NCBI RefSeq assembly: GCF_001428665.1
Contig: NZ_LMIJ01000016.1
Span: 8,512-72,511, forward strand
Direction of reading: 5' to 3'
Length of the DNA: 64,000 nt
From: Acidovorax sp. Root219
GTDB lineage: Bacteria; Pseudomonadota; Gammaproteobacteria; Burkholderiales; Burkholderiaceae_C
Shown here: positions 33,807 through 41,619 of the stretch, piece after piece
Layout of the letters: every line of letters starts with the position of its first letter
Position numbering within the stretch: the first letter of the stretch is position 1
Translations under genes and position numbers: made by a program
Notes under the pieces: model-generated
What the model was told of the DNA's origin: nothing
Database searches by the model: none
The model's input: the letters and a program-made list of their open reading frames with translations, nothing else

Positions 33807-34040
33807 TCAGCGCGAGGCGGCAGGCAGCCCGGTGGGCTGGATGTAGCCCAGCTGCCATGCGACGAGAATACACAGGAACAGCGCGATGGACAACCCCACC
33901 CTTATGGCCAGCGCCCACGCCATGCGGTGGCCCTTGGCCTTGTCGGCGCCGGCATCCTTGCCGCCACGCATCATGAAGAACAGGGCCGAGGCCAGGCTGG
34001 CCAGAATGGCGATGAAGGCCAGCACAACGAGGTATTTCAT
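33807..34040 (-). CDS. Twin transmembrane protein (DUF2909 type)
   Basis: A 77-aa protein with two helices (YLVVLAFIAILASLASALFF and ALAIRVGLSIALFLCILVAW) around a short basic GGKDAGADKAKGHRM loop. It matches the twin-transmembrane DUF2909 proteins that lie next to surf1 in beta- and gammaproteobacterial cox loci. It is divergent from surf1, with only 15 bases between the start codons, so promoters overlap. Confidence 0.8.
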   Translation of the reverse strand: MKYLVVLAFIAILASLASALFFMMRGGKDAGADKAKGHRMAWALAIRVGLSIALFLCILVAWQLGYIQPTGLPAASR

Positions 34041-34055
34041 GGAGCACATTATCCT

Positions 34056-34823
34056 GTGACAAGCACGCGACGCGCCCTGGGCCCGCTTTTCTGGCTGATT
34101 CTGATCGCGGCCCTGGCCTCCGTGCTGGCCACGGCCTCGCTCGGGCGCTGGCAACTGGCGCGCGCCGCCGAGAAGGAGGCGCTGCAGGCCCGCATTGACG
34201 AGCGCACGCGCCAGCCGGCCATCGACGGCCGCTCGCTGCTGGCCCCGGCCGGGCCCGAGGCGCAGCAAGCGCTGGTACACCGCTCCGTCGCGCTGCAAGG
34301 CCGCTGGCTGCCCCAGCACACGGTGTACCTGGACAACCGGCAGATGCAGGGCCGCCCCGGCTTCTTCGTGCTCACCCCCTTGCAACTGGTCGATTCCAAT
34401 GCGGTGGTGCTGGTGCAGCGCGGCTGGGCGCCACGCAATTTCCAGGACCGCATGCAGCTGCCGCCAGTGCAGACACCGGATGGCACGGTGCAGGTCGCGG
34501 GCCGCGTAGCGCTGCCGCCTTCGCGCCTGTACGAGTTCGAGGGCGGCGATAGCGCCAAGGGGTCTTCCCGCATCCGGCAAAATCTCGACCTGGCTGCCTT
34601 TCGGGCAGAGACGGGCCTGGCGCTGGCGCCCCTCACGGTCTTGCAGACCGGGGATGCTGCGGAAGGGCTGTCGCGCGACTGGCCCGTCATCGGCGCGGGC
34701 GTCGACAAACACTACGGTTACGCATTTCAATGGTTCGGGCTCTGCGGCCTGATTGCACTTCTCTATGTCTGGTTCCAAATCGTCCGACGCTTCATTCGCC
34801 CACGCAGCCAGCCAGGCACCTGA
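34056..34823 (+). CDS. SURF1-family oxidase assembly protein
   Basis: A 255-aa protein with a helix at each end (LFWLILIAALASVLATASLG and [19 protein letters not shown]) and a periplasmic domain with GRWLPQHTVYLDNR, GFFVLTPL and VLVQRGWAP, all family motifs. SURF1 helps insert heme A into subunit I. Translation seems to start at a GTG (34056), giving VTSTRRALGPL; longer readings run through the divergent gene. Its 3' end overlaps the next gene by 59 bases. Confidence 0.92.
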   Translation: MTSTRRALGPLFWLILIAALASVLATASLGRWQLARAAEKEALQARIDERTRQPAIDGRSLLAPAGPEAQQALVHRSVALQGRWLPQHTVYLDNRQMQGRPGFFVLTPLQLVDSNAVVLVQRGWAPRNFQDRMQLPPVQTPDGTVQVAGRVALPPSRLYEFEGGDSAKGSSRIRQNLDLAAFRAETGLALAPLTVLQTGDAAEGLSRDWPVIGAGVDKHYGYAFQWFGLCGLIALLYVWFQIVRRFIRPRSQPGT

Positions 34824-35517
34824 GCAGCACAGCAACGGCGGGGCCCACCCGCTGGGCCTTACCGTGCACAGCTTGCCCGAGGCGCGCGATGCCGTGGCCG
34901 GCACGCAGCGCACCCGCCATGGCCGGCTGAAGATGCTGGGCGTGCTGCTGATCTGCGCGGCGCCCGTGGTCGCCTCGTACTTCACCTACTACGTCATCCG
35001 CCCCGAGGGCCGCCGCGTCTACGGCGAACTGGTCAACCCCCAGCGCCCCATGCCCGAGCTGGTGGGCACCGCGCTGGACGGCAAGCCCGCGCTCCTGGCC
35101 TCGCTCAAGGGCCAGTGGCTGCTGGTGAGCGTGGCCGGCGGCGACTGCAACGACGCCTGCCAGAAGCACCTGTACCTGCAGCGCCAGCTGCGCGAAACCC
35201 TGGGCAAGGAAAAGGACCGCGTGGAATGGGTCTGGCTCGTCAACGATGCCGCCCTGCCGCCCCCGCTGCTGGCCCCGGCCCTGCAGCAGGCCACCGTGCT
35301 GCGCCTGCCCCCCGAGGGCGTAGCCGCCTGGCTGGCCCCCGCTGAAGGCCATGCGCTGCAGGACCACCTCTACGTGGTCGACCCCATGGGCAACTGGATG
35401 ATGCGCTTTCCCGCTGCGATGGACAGCAGCGGCGCGGCCAAGGCCAAGCGCGACCTGGATCGCCTGCTGCGCGCTTCTTCGTCGTGGGATGAGGCCGGCC
35501 GGCCCGCCAAGCCATGA
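34765..35517 (+). CDS. Sco-like membrane protein with CxxxC motif
   Basis: A 250-aa protein with one helix near residues 56-77 ([20 protein letters not shown]) and a periplasmic thioredoxin-like domain. The segment [20 protein letters not shown] holds Cys128 and Cys132 spaced like the copper-binding CxxxC of Sco proteins, and [17 protein letters not shown] resembles the Sco C-terminal strand. In Comamonadaceae it is an unnamed cox-locus protein. A copper or thiol function is inferred. The chosen ATG overlaps surf1; translation could begin further in (for example at the Met before LGVLLICAA). The stop overlaps the ctaA start by 4 bases. Confidence 0.75.
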   Translation: MSGSKSSDASFAHAASQAPEQHSNGGAHPLGLTVHSLPEARDAVAGTQRTRHGRLKMLGVLLICAAPVVASYFTYYVIRPEGRRVYGELVNPQRPMPELVGTALDGKPALLASLKGQWLLVSVAGGDCNDACQKHLYLQRQLRETLGKEKDRVEWVWLVNDAALPPPLLAPALQQATVLRLPPEGVAAWLAPAEGHALQDHLYVVDPMGNWMMRFPAAMDSSGAAKAKRDLDRLLRASSSWDEAGRPAKP

Positions 35518-36704
35518 CCGACGCACAGCCCCTGTACGACCTGGCGCCGCTGGCCCGGCTCATGCTGCTGGGCGTGCTCATCGCGCTCGGCCCGCTGGTC
35601 TGGGTCTGGCTGCGCAACCGCAACAGCACGCCGCTCAAGCGCCTGCAGGCGCTCACCGTGCTCACGCTGTTCCTCACCTTCGACCTGGTGCTGTTCGGCG
35701 CCTTCACCCGGCTCACCGATTCGGGCCTGGGCTGCCCCGACTGGCCGGGCTGCTACGGCAACGCCAGCCCGGTGGGCGCGCACGCCGACATCGCGGCCGC
35801 GCAGGACGCCATGCCCACGGGCCCGGTCACCCACGGCAAGGCCTGGGTGGAGATGGTGCACCGCTACCTGGCCACGGGCGTGGGCGTGCTCATCATCGTG
35901 ATCACCGTGTCGTCCTGGGTGCAGCGCCGCCAGGCAAGGCGGCAAGGTGTTGCCGAGCCACCCATCAGCCCCTGGTGGCCCACCTTCACGCTGTTCTGGG
36001 TGTGCCTGCAGGGCGCCTTTGGCGCGCTCACGGTCACCATGAAGCTCTTCCCCGCCATCGTCACCCTGCACCTCATCGGTGGCCTGGTGCTGCTGGCGCT
36101 GCTGTGCGTGCAGGCCGTGCGCCATGCCCACTGGGCGCAGGGCAGGGTGGCCGAGCGCATCGCGCCCGCGCTGCGCCAGGGCCTGGTGTGGGCCACCGTG
36201 CTGGTCACCGTGCAGATCGTGCTGGGCGGCTGGGTGAGCACCAACTACGCCGTGCTGGCATGCACCAGCTTCCCTACCTGCCAGGAGAGCTGGTGGCCGG
36301 CCATGGACTTTGCCCAGGGCTTCCAGGTCTGGCGCAAATTGGGCCTGCTGCAGGACGGCAGCCACATCAGCTTTGCCGGCCTCACGGCCATCCATTACGT
36401 GCACCGGCTGATGGCCTATGTGGTGCTGGCCGCGCTGCTGGCGTTGGTCTGGCGCCTCTACAAGGCAGCCGTGCTACCGGTGCAGGCGCGCTGGCTGCTG
36501 GTGCTGGCGCTGGCACAGCTGGCCACCGGCTTGTCGAACGTGGTGCTCGGCTGGCCGCTGCTGGCCGCCGTGCTGCACACCGGCGGTGCGGCCGCCATGG
36601 TGGTGGTGCTGACCTGGGCGCTGGCAGCCAGCCGCGCGGCCACCGCACCACAACGAGACGAAACCCCAGCGCCTTCGCGCGCATCGAGAAGAGTGTCCGC
36701 ATGA
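35514..36704 (+). CDS. ctaA: Heme A synthase
   Basis: A 396-aa CtaA/Cox15 protein with eight helices that oxidises heme O to heme A. Conserved pieces are [22 protein letters not shown] near residue 62, [16 protein letters not shown] (heme-ligand His), [14 protein letters not shown], the second-half cysteine pair [10 protein letters not shown], and [15 protein letters not shown]. The N-terminus carries an extra helix before the first repeat. It overlaps the genes on both sides by 4 bases (ATGA), so the assembly genes are translationally coupled. Confidence 0.94.
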   Translation: MTDAQPLYDLAPLARLMLLGVLIALGPLVWVWLRNRNSTPLKRLQALTVLTLFLTFDLVLFGAFTRLTDSGLGCPDWPGCYGNASPVGAHADIAAAQDAMPTGPVTHGKAWVEMVHRYLATGVGVLIIVITVSSWVQRRQARRQGVAEPPISPWWPTFTLFWVCLQGAFGALTVTMKLFPAIVTLHLIGGLVLLALLCVQAVRHAHWAQGRVAERIAPALRQGLVWATVLVTVQIVLGGWVSTNYAVLACTSFPTCQESWWPAMDFAQGFQVWRKLGLLQDGSHISFAGLTAIHYVHRLMAYVVLAALLALVWRLYKAAVLPVQARWLLVLALAQLATGLSNVVLGWPLLAAVLHTGGAAAMVVVLTWALAASRAATAPQRDETPAPSRASRRVSA

Positions 36705-37600
36705 GTGTCGCCCCCGCCCTTTCCTCTCCGCCCTCGCGCGTGGCCCAGTTCTATGCCCTCACCAAGCCGCGCGTGGTGCAGCTCATCGTGTTCTGCGCGC
36801 TCATCGGCATGGTGCTGGCCGTGCCCGGCATGCCCACCGCGCCGCAGTTCGGCCTGATGGTGATCGCCTGCGTGGGCGTGTGGCTGGTGGCCGGTGCCGC
36901 TGCCGCGTTCAACTGCATCGTCGAGCAAGGCATCGACGCCAAGATGAAGCGCACGGCCTGGCGCCCCACCGCCAAGGGCGAGCTGTCTAACTCGCAGACC
37001 CTGCTGTTCTCGGCCGTGCTGTGCGGCGCCGGCTCGGCCTTGCTGTACTTTGCCGTCAACCCGCTGACCATGTGGCTCACCTTCGCCACCTTCGTCGGCT
37101 ACGCCGTGGTCTACACCGTCATCCTCAAACCGCTCACGCCGCAGAACATCGTGATCGGCGGGGCCTCGGGCGCCATGCCGCCGGTGCTGGGCTGGTCGTC
37201 GATGACGGGCGACGTGGGCCCCGAGGCGCTGATCCTGTTTCTCATCATCTTTTTGTGGACGCCGCCGCACTTCTGGGCCCTGGCGCTGTACCGGGTCGAG
37301 GATTACCGCAAGTCCGGCCTGCCCATGCTGCCCGTGACGCACGGCAACGAGTTCACGCGGCTGCAGGTCTTCCTGTACACGCTGATCCTCTTCGCCGGCT
37401 GCCTGATGCCTTTTGTCTACGGCATGAGCTCGTGGATCTATTTGATCGCTGCCGTGCTGCTCTCTGCAGGCTTCTGCGGCTATGGCTTCGCGCTGTGGCG
37501 CAACTACTCGGACGCGCTCGCGCGCAAGACCTTCCGCTTTTCCCTCATCCACCTGAGCGTGCTTTTCGCCGCGTTGCTGGTGGACCACTACGTGCTTTGA
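36701..37600 (+). CDS. ctaB: Protoheme IX farnesyltransferase (heme O synthase)
   Basis: A 299-aa UbiA-family prenyltransferase with nine helices. Catalytic aspartate-rich blocks are readable as [19 protein letters not shown] and [16 protein letters not shown], along with [18 protein letters not shown]. It farnesylates protoheme to heme O, the substrate of CtaA just upstream. Its ATG overlaps the ctaA stop by 4 bases, and a sco gene follows after 11 bases. Confidence 0.95.
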   Translation: MSVAPALSSPPSRVAQFYALTKPRVVQLIVFCALIGMVLAVPGMPTAPQFGLMVIACVGVWLVAGAAAAFNCIVEQGIDAKMKRTAWRPTAKGELSNSQTLLFSAVLCGAGSALLYFAVNPLTMWLTFATFVGYAVVYTVILKPLTPQNIVIGGASGAMPPVLGWSSMTGDVGPEALILFLIIFLWTPPHFWALALYRVEDYRKSGLPMLPVTHGNEFTRLQVFLYTLILFAGCLMPFVYGMSSWIYLIAAVLLSAGFCGYGFALWRNYSDALARKTFRFSLIHLSVLFAALLVDHYVL

Positions 37601-37611
37601 ACGGCCACACC

Positions 37612-38220
37612 ATGCACAAACGACATGCTCTCCGAATGATCGCCATGGGCGCAACCGCGCTCGCCGGCAGTGCGCTGCTGGGTGCCTGCTCCGAAAAGAA
37701 GCTGGAGTTCCGTGGCGTGGACGTCACCGGCGCCGACTACGCCCGCGACCTGCCGCTGACCGACCACAACGGCCAGGCGCGCAGCCTCAAGGACTTTGCG
37801 GGCAAGGTGGTGGTGGTGTTCTTCGGTTTCACCCAGTGCCCCGACGTCTGTCCGACCTCCATGCAAGAGCTGGCCGAGGTCAAGAAAGCCCTGGGCAAGG
37901 ACGGCGAGCGCCTGCAGGGCATTTTCGTCACCGTGGACCCGGACCGCGACACCCCCGAGGTGCTCAAGGCCTACATGGCCAACTTCGACCCCACCTTCCT
38001 CGCGCTGCGCGGCACGCCCGAACAACTGGCCGCCGTGGCCAAGGACTTCAAGATCTACTACAAGAAGGTCGAGGGCAAGACCCCCACCAGCTACAGCATG
38101 GACCATTCGGCCGGCAGTTACATCTACGACCCGGCCGGGCGCCTGCGCATCTACAGCCGCTATGGCAGCGGCGCCCAGGCCCTGACCGAGGATGTGCGCG
38201 CGCTGCTGAGCGCCGCCTGA
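37612..38220 (+). CDS. SCO1/SenC-family copper chaperone, lipoprotein
   Basis: A 202-aa Sco protein that inserts or reduces the CuA centre of subunit II. The N-terminus has a lipoprotein signal with lipobox LLGAC. The thioredoxin-fold domain shows FFGFTQCPDVCPTSM with Cys76 and Cys80, and His165 in MDHSAGSYIYDPAGR, which together bind copper. Last gene of the cox biogenesis run, followed by a stem-loop. Confidence 0.94.
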   Translation: MHKRHALRMIAMGATALAGSALLGACSEKKLEFRGVDVTGADYARDLPLTDHNGQARSLKDFAGKVVVVFFGFTQCPDVCPTSMQELAEVKKALGKDGERLQGIFVTVDPDRDTPEVLKAYMANFDPTFLALRGTPEQLAAVAKDFKIYYKKVEGKTPTSYSMDHSAGSYIYDPAGRLRIYSRYGSGAQALTEDVRALLSAA

Positions 38221-38230
38221 ACGCACCCAC

Positions 38231-38269
38231 AAAAAAGCCCTCCGTCGCCGTTGCAGGCGTGGGGAGGGC
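38231..38269 (+). terminator. Stem-loop after sco
   Basis: GCCCTCC pairs with GGAGGGC across a 19-base loop that itself can fold. An A run precedes it, so on the minus strand T residues follow; it may be bidirectional and also end the convergent Bug gene. Confidence 0.55.
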
Positions 38270-38286
38270 CGTTGGGGCCGGTGGGC

Positions 38287-39351
38287 TTATTCCGCCTTGA
38301 TCCCGCGCATGGCGATCACGCCGCCCAGCAGGTTGGTGTCCGCCTTGATGCGGTTGGCCAGGCCCTCGGGTGAAGTGCCCACCACCTGCCAGCCCTGCTG
38401 GAACAGCTTGCTGCGCACGTCGGGGCTGCGCGCGATCTCGCTGATCAGTGCCGCCACCTTGGCCTGGATGGGCTTGGGCATGGTGGCGGGAGCCGCGAAG
38501 GCGTTCCAGATCTCCAGGTTGTAGTTGGTGATGCCGGCCTCTGCCAGGCTCGGCACGTCGGGCACCAGCGGGCTGCGGCCGGCGGAGGTGACGCCAATGG
38601 CGCGCAGCTTGCCCGCCTTGATCTGGGCCTGGGCCAGGGCCGGCGGCAGCAGCGCCATCTGCAGCTGGCCACCCAGCATGGCCGTGGCCACCTGGGGGTA
38701 GCCAGGGTAGGGCACGTGCACGGGGTTGATGTTGCTGCGCGACTTGAGCAGTTCGGTGCCGATGTGGCCCACGGTGCCCACGCCGGGGGTGCCATAGCTC
38801 CACTTGTCGCCGCCGTTGCGCGCGGCCACGAAGAACTCGCGCGCATCGGCCGTGGCCGATACGCCTGGCTGGCTCACGGGCGCGGTCAGCACCAGGGGCG
38901 AGGTGCCGATCAGGCTCAACGGTGCCAGGTCCTTGATGGGGTCGTAGGGGACGGCGGGGTTGAGCATCTTGGCGATGGTCATGTTGCCGTTGATCATCAG
39001 GCCGATGGTGTGGTCGTCACGCGCCTTGGCCACGGCGTCGGCGCCGATGTTGCCACCCGCACCCACCTTGTTCTCGACGATCACCGGTTGGCCCAGCGCC
39101 TTGGACAGGGGCTCGGCGATGGTGCGCGCCGTGAGGTCGGGCGACGAGCCGGCCGGGAAGCCGACGATGATGCGCACCGGCTTGGTCGGCCAGGCCAGGG
39201 GGGCTGCCGCTGCTGCTGGCGCGGCGCCGACAGGTTTGGCTGCCGGGGCTTTTTGCGGGGTCTGTTGGGCAATGGCCCAGGGCGACGACAGGGCAGCGAG
39301 CGCGAGCGCAAGCGCGGCACGGCGGGGAACAACAGGGCGTGACAAGAGCAT
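38287..39351 (-). CDS. Bug/TctC-family tricarboxylate transporter substrate-binding protein
   Basis: A 354-aa periplasmic receptor of the TTT type. A signal peptide (ALALALAALSSPWAIAQQ) is followed by an Ala/Pro-rich linker, then WPTKPVRIIVGFPAGSSPDL and VIVENKVGAGGNIGADAVAK. Ligand unknown. Start choice is open: AAGGAG directly abuts the ATG at 39351, which is too close, whereas a TTG two codons later (39345) has ideal 6-base spacing, giving 352 aa. An upstream ATG at 39387 would place an odd sequence before the signal peptide and run into the rpoH terminator region. The gene is monocistronic with no tctA or tctB. Confidence 0.88.
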   Translation of the reverse strand: MLLSRPVVPRRAALALALAALSSPWAIAQQTPQKAPAAKPVGAAPAAAAAPLAWPTKPVRIIVGFPAGSSPDLTARTIAEPLSKALGQPVIVENKVGAGGNIGADAVAKARDDHTIGLMINGNMTIAKMLNPAVPYDPIKDLAPLSLIGTSPLVLTAPVSQPGVSATADAREFFVAARNGGDKWSYGTPGVGTVGHIGTELLKSRSNINPVHVPYPGYPQVATAMLGGQLQMALLPPALAQAQIKAGKLRAIGVTSAGRSPLVPDVPSLAEAGITNYNLEIWNAFAAPATMPKPIQAKVAALISEIARSPDVRSKLFQQGWQVVGTSPEGLANRIKADTNLLGGVIAMRGIKAE

Positions 39352-39390
39352 CTCCTTGGAATTTATCGTCCGGAGGCGGAAGGGCAAAAG

Positions 39391-39416
39391 AAAAGGGCCC
39401 CGACGGGGCCCTTTCT
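39391..39416 (-). terminator. Rho-independent terminator of rpoH
   Basis: AAAGGGCCCC-GA-CGGGGCCCTTT forms a very stable hairpin. On the minus strand it is followed by TCTTTT, after the rpoH stop codon (39481). It separates rpoH from the Bug gene on the same strand. Confidence 0.8.
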
Positions 39417-39480
39417 CGAAGGTACTTCAGCCGCGAAGCAGCGATGTTAACGCGGCCTCTGTGCCAAAGCGTGGCGCTGC

Positions 39481-40422
39481 TTATGCGTATTCGGCCAGCG
39501 TCTTCTTCATCTTCTTCATCGCGGCGACCTCGATCTGGCGGATGCGCTCGGCGCTTACGCCGTACACGGCTGCCAGTTCGTGCAGCGTCATGCCGCCCGA
39601 ACCATCGTCGTTCACCTTGAGCCAGCGCTCTTCCACGATGCGGCGGCTGCGCTCGTCCAGGCTGGACAGGGCGGTGGCGATGCCATCGGTGGCCAGGGAA
39701 TCGCGCTGGCGCGACTCGATCATGGCCGTGGGTTCGTGCGCGGCATCGGCCAGGTAGGCGATGGGGCCGAAGGCCTGCTCGCCGTCATCCGAAGGGGCCG
39801 GGTCGAGCAGCACGTCGCCGCCCGACATGCGGGTTTCCATCTCGATGACTTCCTCGCGCTTGACGTTCAGCTGCTGCGCCACCGAGTCGATTTCGCTCTC
39901 GGAGAGGGTGTCGCGGTGCGTCGCAGCGTCGGCGGCTGCCGCGTCGGCCTTGAAACCCTGCTTCATGGACCGCAGATTGAAGAACAGCTTGCGCTGGGCC
40001 TTGGTGGTCGCCACCTTGACCATGCGCCAGTTCTTGAGGATGTACTCGTGAATCTCGGCCTTGATCCAGTGCATGGCGTAGCTCACCAGCCGCACGCCCT
40101 GGTCGGGATCGAAGCGCTTGACGGCTTTCATCAGGCCCACGTTGCCTTCCTGGATCAGGTCGCCGTGCGGCAGGCCATAGCCCAGATACTGGCGCGAGAT
40201 GGAAACCACCAGGCGCAGGTGCGACATCACCAGCCGGCCGGCGGCGTCCAGATCGTTGTTGTCCTTGAGCGCGCGTGCATAGGACTGCTCTTCCTCGTGG
40301 GTGAGCAGGGGCAGGCGGTTGACGGCCGAAATATAGGCGTCCAGGTTGCCCAGCGGGGGCACCAGCGCCCACGGGTTTGCGGGCGCCAAAGTCGTCGTAG
40401 CGGTTCCAGATTGAATGTTCAT
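39481..40422 (-). CDS. rpoH: Heat-shock sigma factor RpoH (sigma-32)
   Basis: A 313-aa group 3 sigma factor. Region 1.2/2.1 starts AYISAVNRLPLLTHEEE; region 2 has DLIQEGNVGLMKAVKRFDP and YAMHWIKAEIHEYIL; the RpoH box QRKLFFNLR is at residues 143-151, which identifies sigma-32 among sigma factors. Region 4 ends with TLHELAAVYGVSAERIRQIE. It directs transcription of chaperone and protease genes. Compared with the E. coli protein (284 aa) it has an extended N-terminus and an insertion around residues 155-170 (FKADAAAADAATHRD). A perfect CIRCE element lies 31 bp upstream, so HrcA repression is likely; a strong terminator follows. Confidence 0.96.
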   Translation of the reverse strand: MNIQSGTATTTLAPANPWALVPPLGNLDAYISAVNRLPLLTHEEEQSYARALKDNNDLDAAGRLVMSHLRLVVSISRQYLGYGLPHGDLIQEGNVGLMKAVKRFDPDQGVRLVSYAMHWIKAEIHEYILKNWRMVKVATTKAQRKLFFNLRSMKQGFKADAAAADAATHRDTLSESEIDSVAQQLNVKREEVIEMETRMSGGDVLLDPAPSDDGEQAFGPIAYLADAAHEPTAMIESRQRDSLATDGIATALSSLDERSRRIVEERWLKVNDDGSGGMTLHELAAVYGVSAERIRQIEVAAMKKMKKTLAEYA

Positions 40423-40452
40423 TCCGGGAATCCTTTCCTCTAAGGCATGATA

Positions 40453-40479
40453 TTAGCACTCTCTTGGAGTGAGTGCTAA
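40453..40479. promoter_or_regulatory. CIRCE element (HrcA operator) upstream of rpoH
   Basis: TTAGCACTC (40453-40461), nine bases, then GAGTGCTAA (40471-40479): an exact match to the CIRCE inverted repeat TTAGCACTC-N9-GAGTGCTAA. It is 30 bases before the rpoH start codon, so it would lie in the promoter or 5' leader. HrcA bound here would repress the heat-shock sigma gene until heat or misfolding titrates GroEL. No other gene lies on the right for several hundred bases. Confidence 0.93.
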
Positions 40480-40528
40480 GGCCGAAGTTCCCCCTGCTTT
40501 TTCTGGGTGCTTTGGCAGGGATTTCGAT

Positions 40529-40584
40529 TGTCGATTCCTGTCGATTCCCGGTGAGTTTTGTACTTTTCTCACTGAGTTTTGTAC
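40529..40584. repeat. Clustered direct repeats, possible transposon end
   Basis: TGTCGATTCC is repeated in tandem (40529-40538, 40539-40548). Right after it TGAGTTTTGTAC occurs at 40552-40563 and 40573-40584, exactly 21 bp apart (two helical turns). This spacing is like the transposase-binding repeats at the ends of Tn7-, Tn402- and IS21-type elements. The cluster lies where G+C drops and the CBASS island begins. No transposase or matching opposite end was found. Confidence 0.45.
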
Positions 40585-41127
40585 CGTTTTCCCTCTGTAG
40601 GTCACTTCGGCTGCTTAAAAAATAGTCTAAACAGCGTACTTTTTGTCGAATGTAGGAGCCACGCTTGGCTTGCTGTCATGCAATGCGACTGTTGCTTAAA
40701 TTTGAGGCGCATGGGCGCACTTCTGTGTGGTCACCTGCCGGTACGGACGTCGAACGGAGGCTTGCGCAAGCGCTTGGGGACCGCAGGTCCCGCATGGAAG
40801 CTCTTGGAGGTCTGAGGAGAACGTGGACAACATCCGCAATCTGGCTATGAGTGATAGCGATAGCGGTGCCTTGCGAAACTGAGTACTGTGACTACAACAA
40901 ATAAAGTCCGTCGGATGAAATCAAGGTTCGTCGGGCGTTTCCTGCATTGTGGAATTTAAATGCATGGCTGATTCAGTCAGTGCGTAGGCACTACGCTTGC
41001 GTCAGCGGGGCTTCGAATTGGCTCCGCAGATGGGCTAGTGGACTTTCGTCATGCTGAGTGAAGCGACTTAGGCTACGCAGCGGTGAGGGTTAAGCGGTTT
41101 GGGTTCGCCAGCCACTCTCTCGCAGAT
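40585..41127. other. Non-coding stretch at the island edge
   Basis: About 540 bases downstream of the CBASS operon with no convincing gene on either strand. Short frames such as 40579-40815 have no family resemblance, no good ribosome-binding site and an unlike codon use. Base composition is lower in G+C than the flanking chromosome. Possibly decayed transposon or phage sequence. Confidence 0.5.
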
Positions 41128-41619
41128 TTAGCATTCCCATATGGCTGGCAAAAACTGGGAGCCATCGTGAAACCACACAGACAGCCCTTCGGGGACTGGA
41201 CGCGTGCCCACTATAGCGAACAGTAGAGCTTTCAAATGGGTGGAAGCCGCACGCGCATAGTCCGCAGCGAGAAGCGCATCAGTGGGGGACGGACGCGGGC
41301 TGGGTTCAGGATGAGAGTGCCAAAGACCTACGCAATGCAAACCCCGCTCGAACAACTGTGTGCGCTCTTTGGCTGCAACGTCGGGGTTGAAATCAACGCT
41401 CGTGAACCCGGCTCGTGATTTTGGAAGGACTGTTGCATGCTCGATGACGATGTTGGTCAATGTCAAGTCTCTGCAGTACAACTGACCTACCGACTCTTTG
41501 CTCGAGTGATGCGTTTGAGCATGAGAGCCGATCAATTGCAGTGATGCTTCACTAAACGTGAGCACCCACCCGGCCCCGGCAAGGCGACAGCTTGCGTCAA
41601 GCTTGGGGCTGACCACCAA
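41128..41619 (-). CDS. cap3: CBASS Cap3, JAMM/JAB-family deconjugating protease
   Basis: A 163-aa metalloprotease of the JAB/JAMM fold. The zinc motif is complete: Glu42, then His101-x-His103, seven residues, Ser111, two residues, Asp114 (GLWHSHPEPSPRPSPTD). In type II CBASS Cap3 cleaves the Cap2-made conjugate from the C-terminus of the CD-NTase and so counteracts priming. It is the last gene of the operon; its start lies 23 bases inside the end of cap2, in another frame. The ATG assigned (MVVSPKLDASC) might be replaced by a downstream Met-free start, but the domain is fully covered. Confidence 0.88.
   Translation of the reverse strand: MVVSPKLDASCRLAGAGWVLTFSEASLQLIGSHAQTHHSSKESVGQLYCRDLTLTNIVIEHATVLPKSRAGFTSVDFNPDVAAKERTQLFERGLHCVGLWHSHPEPSPRPSPTDALLAADYARAASTHLKALLFAIVGTRPVPEGLSVWFHDGSQFLPAIWEC

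Noticed and set aside
40579..40815. 78-codon plus-strand frame downstream of the repeats near rpoH
   Set aside because: No ribosome-binding site, no recognisable motif, and Cys/Leu/Arg-rich composition; treated as non-coding.
40980..41020. TGCGTAGGCACTACGC hairpin considered as a CRISPR-like or att repeat
   Set aside because: Single imperfect inverted repeat with no array of copies or spacers and no matching integrase.
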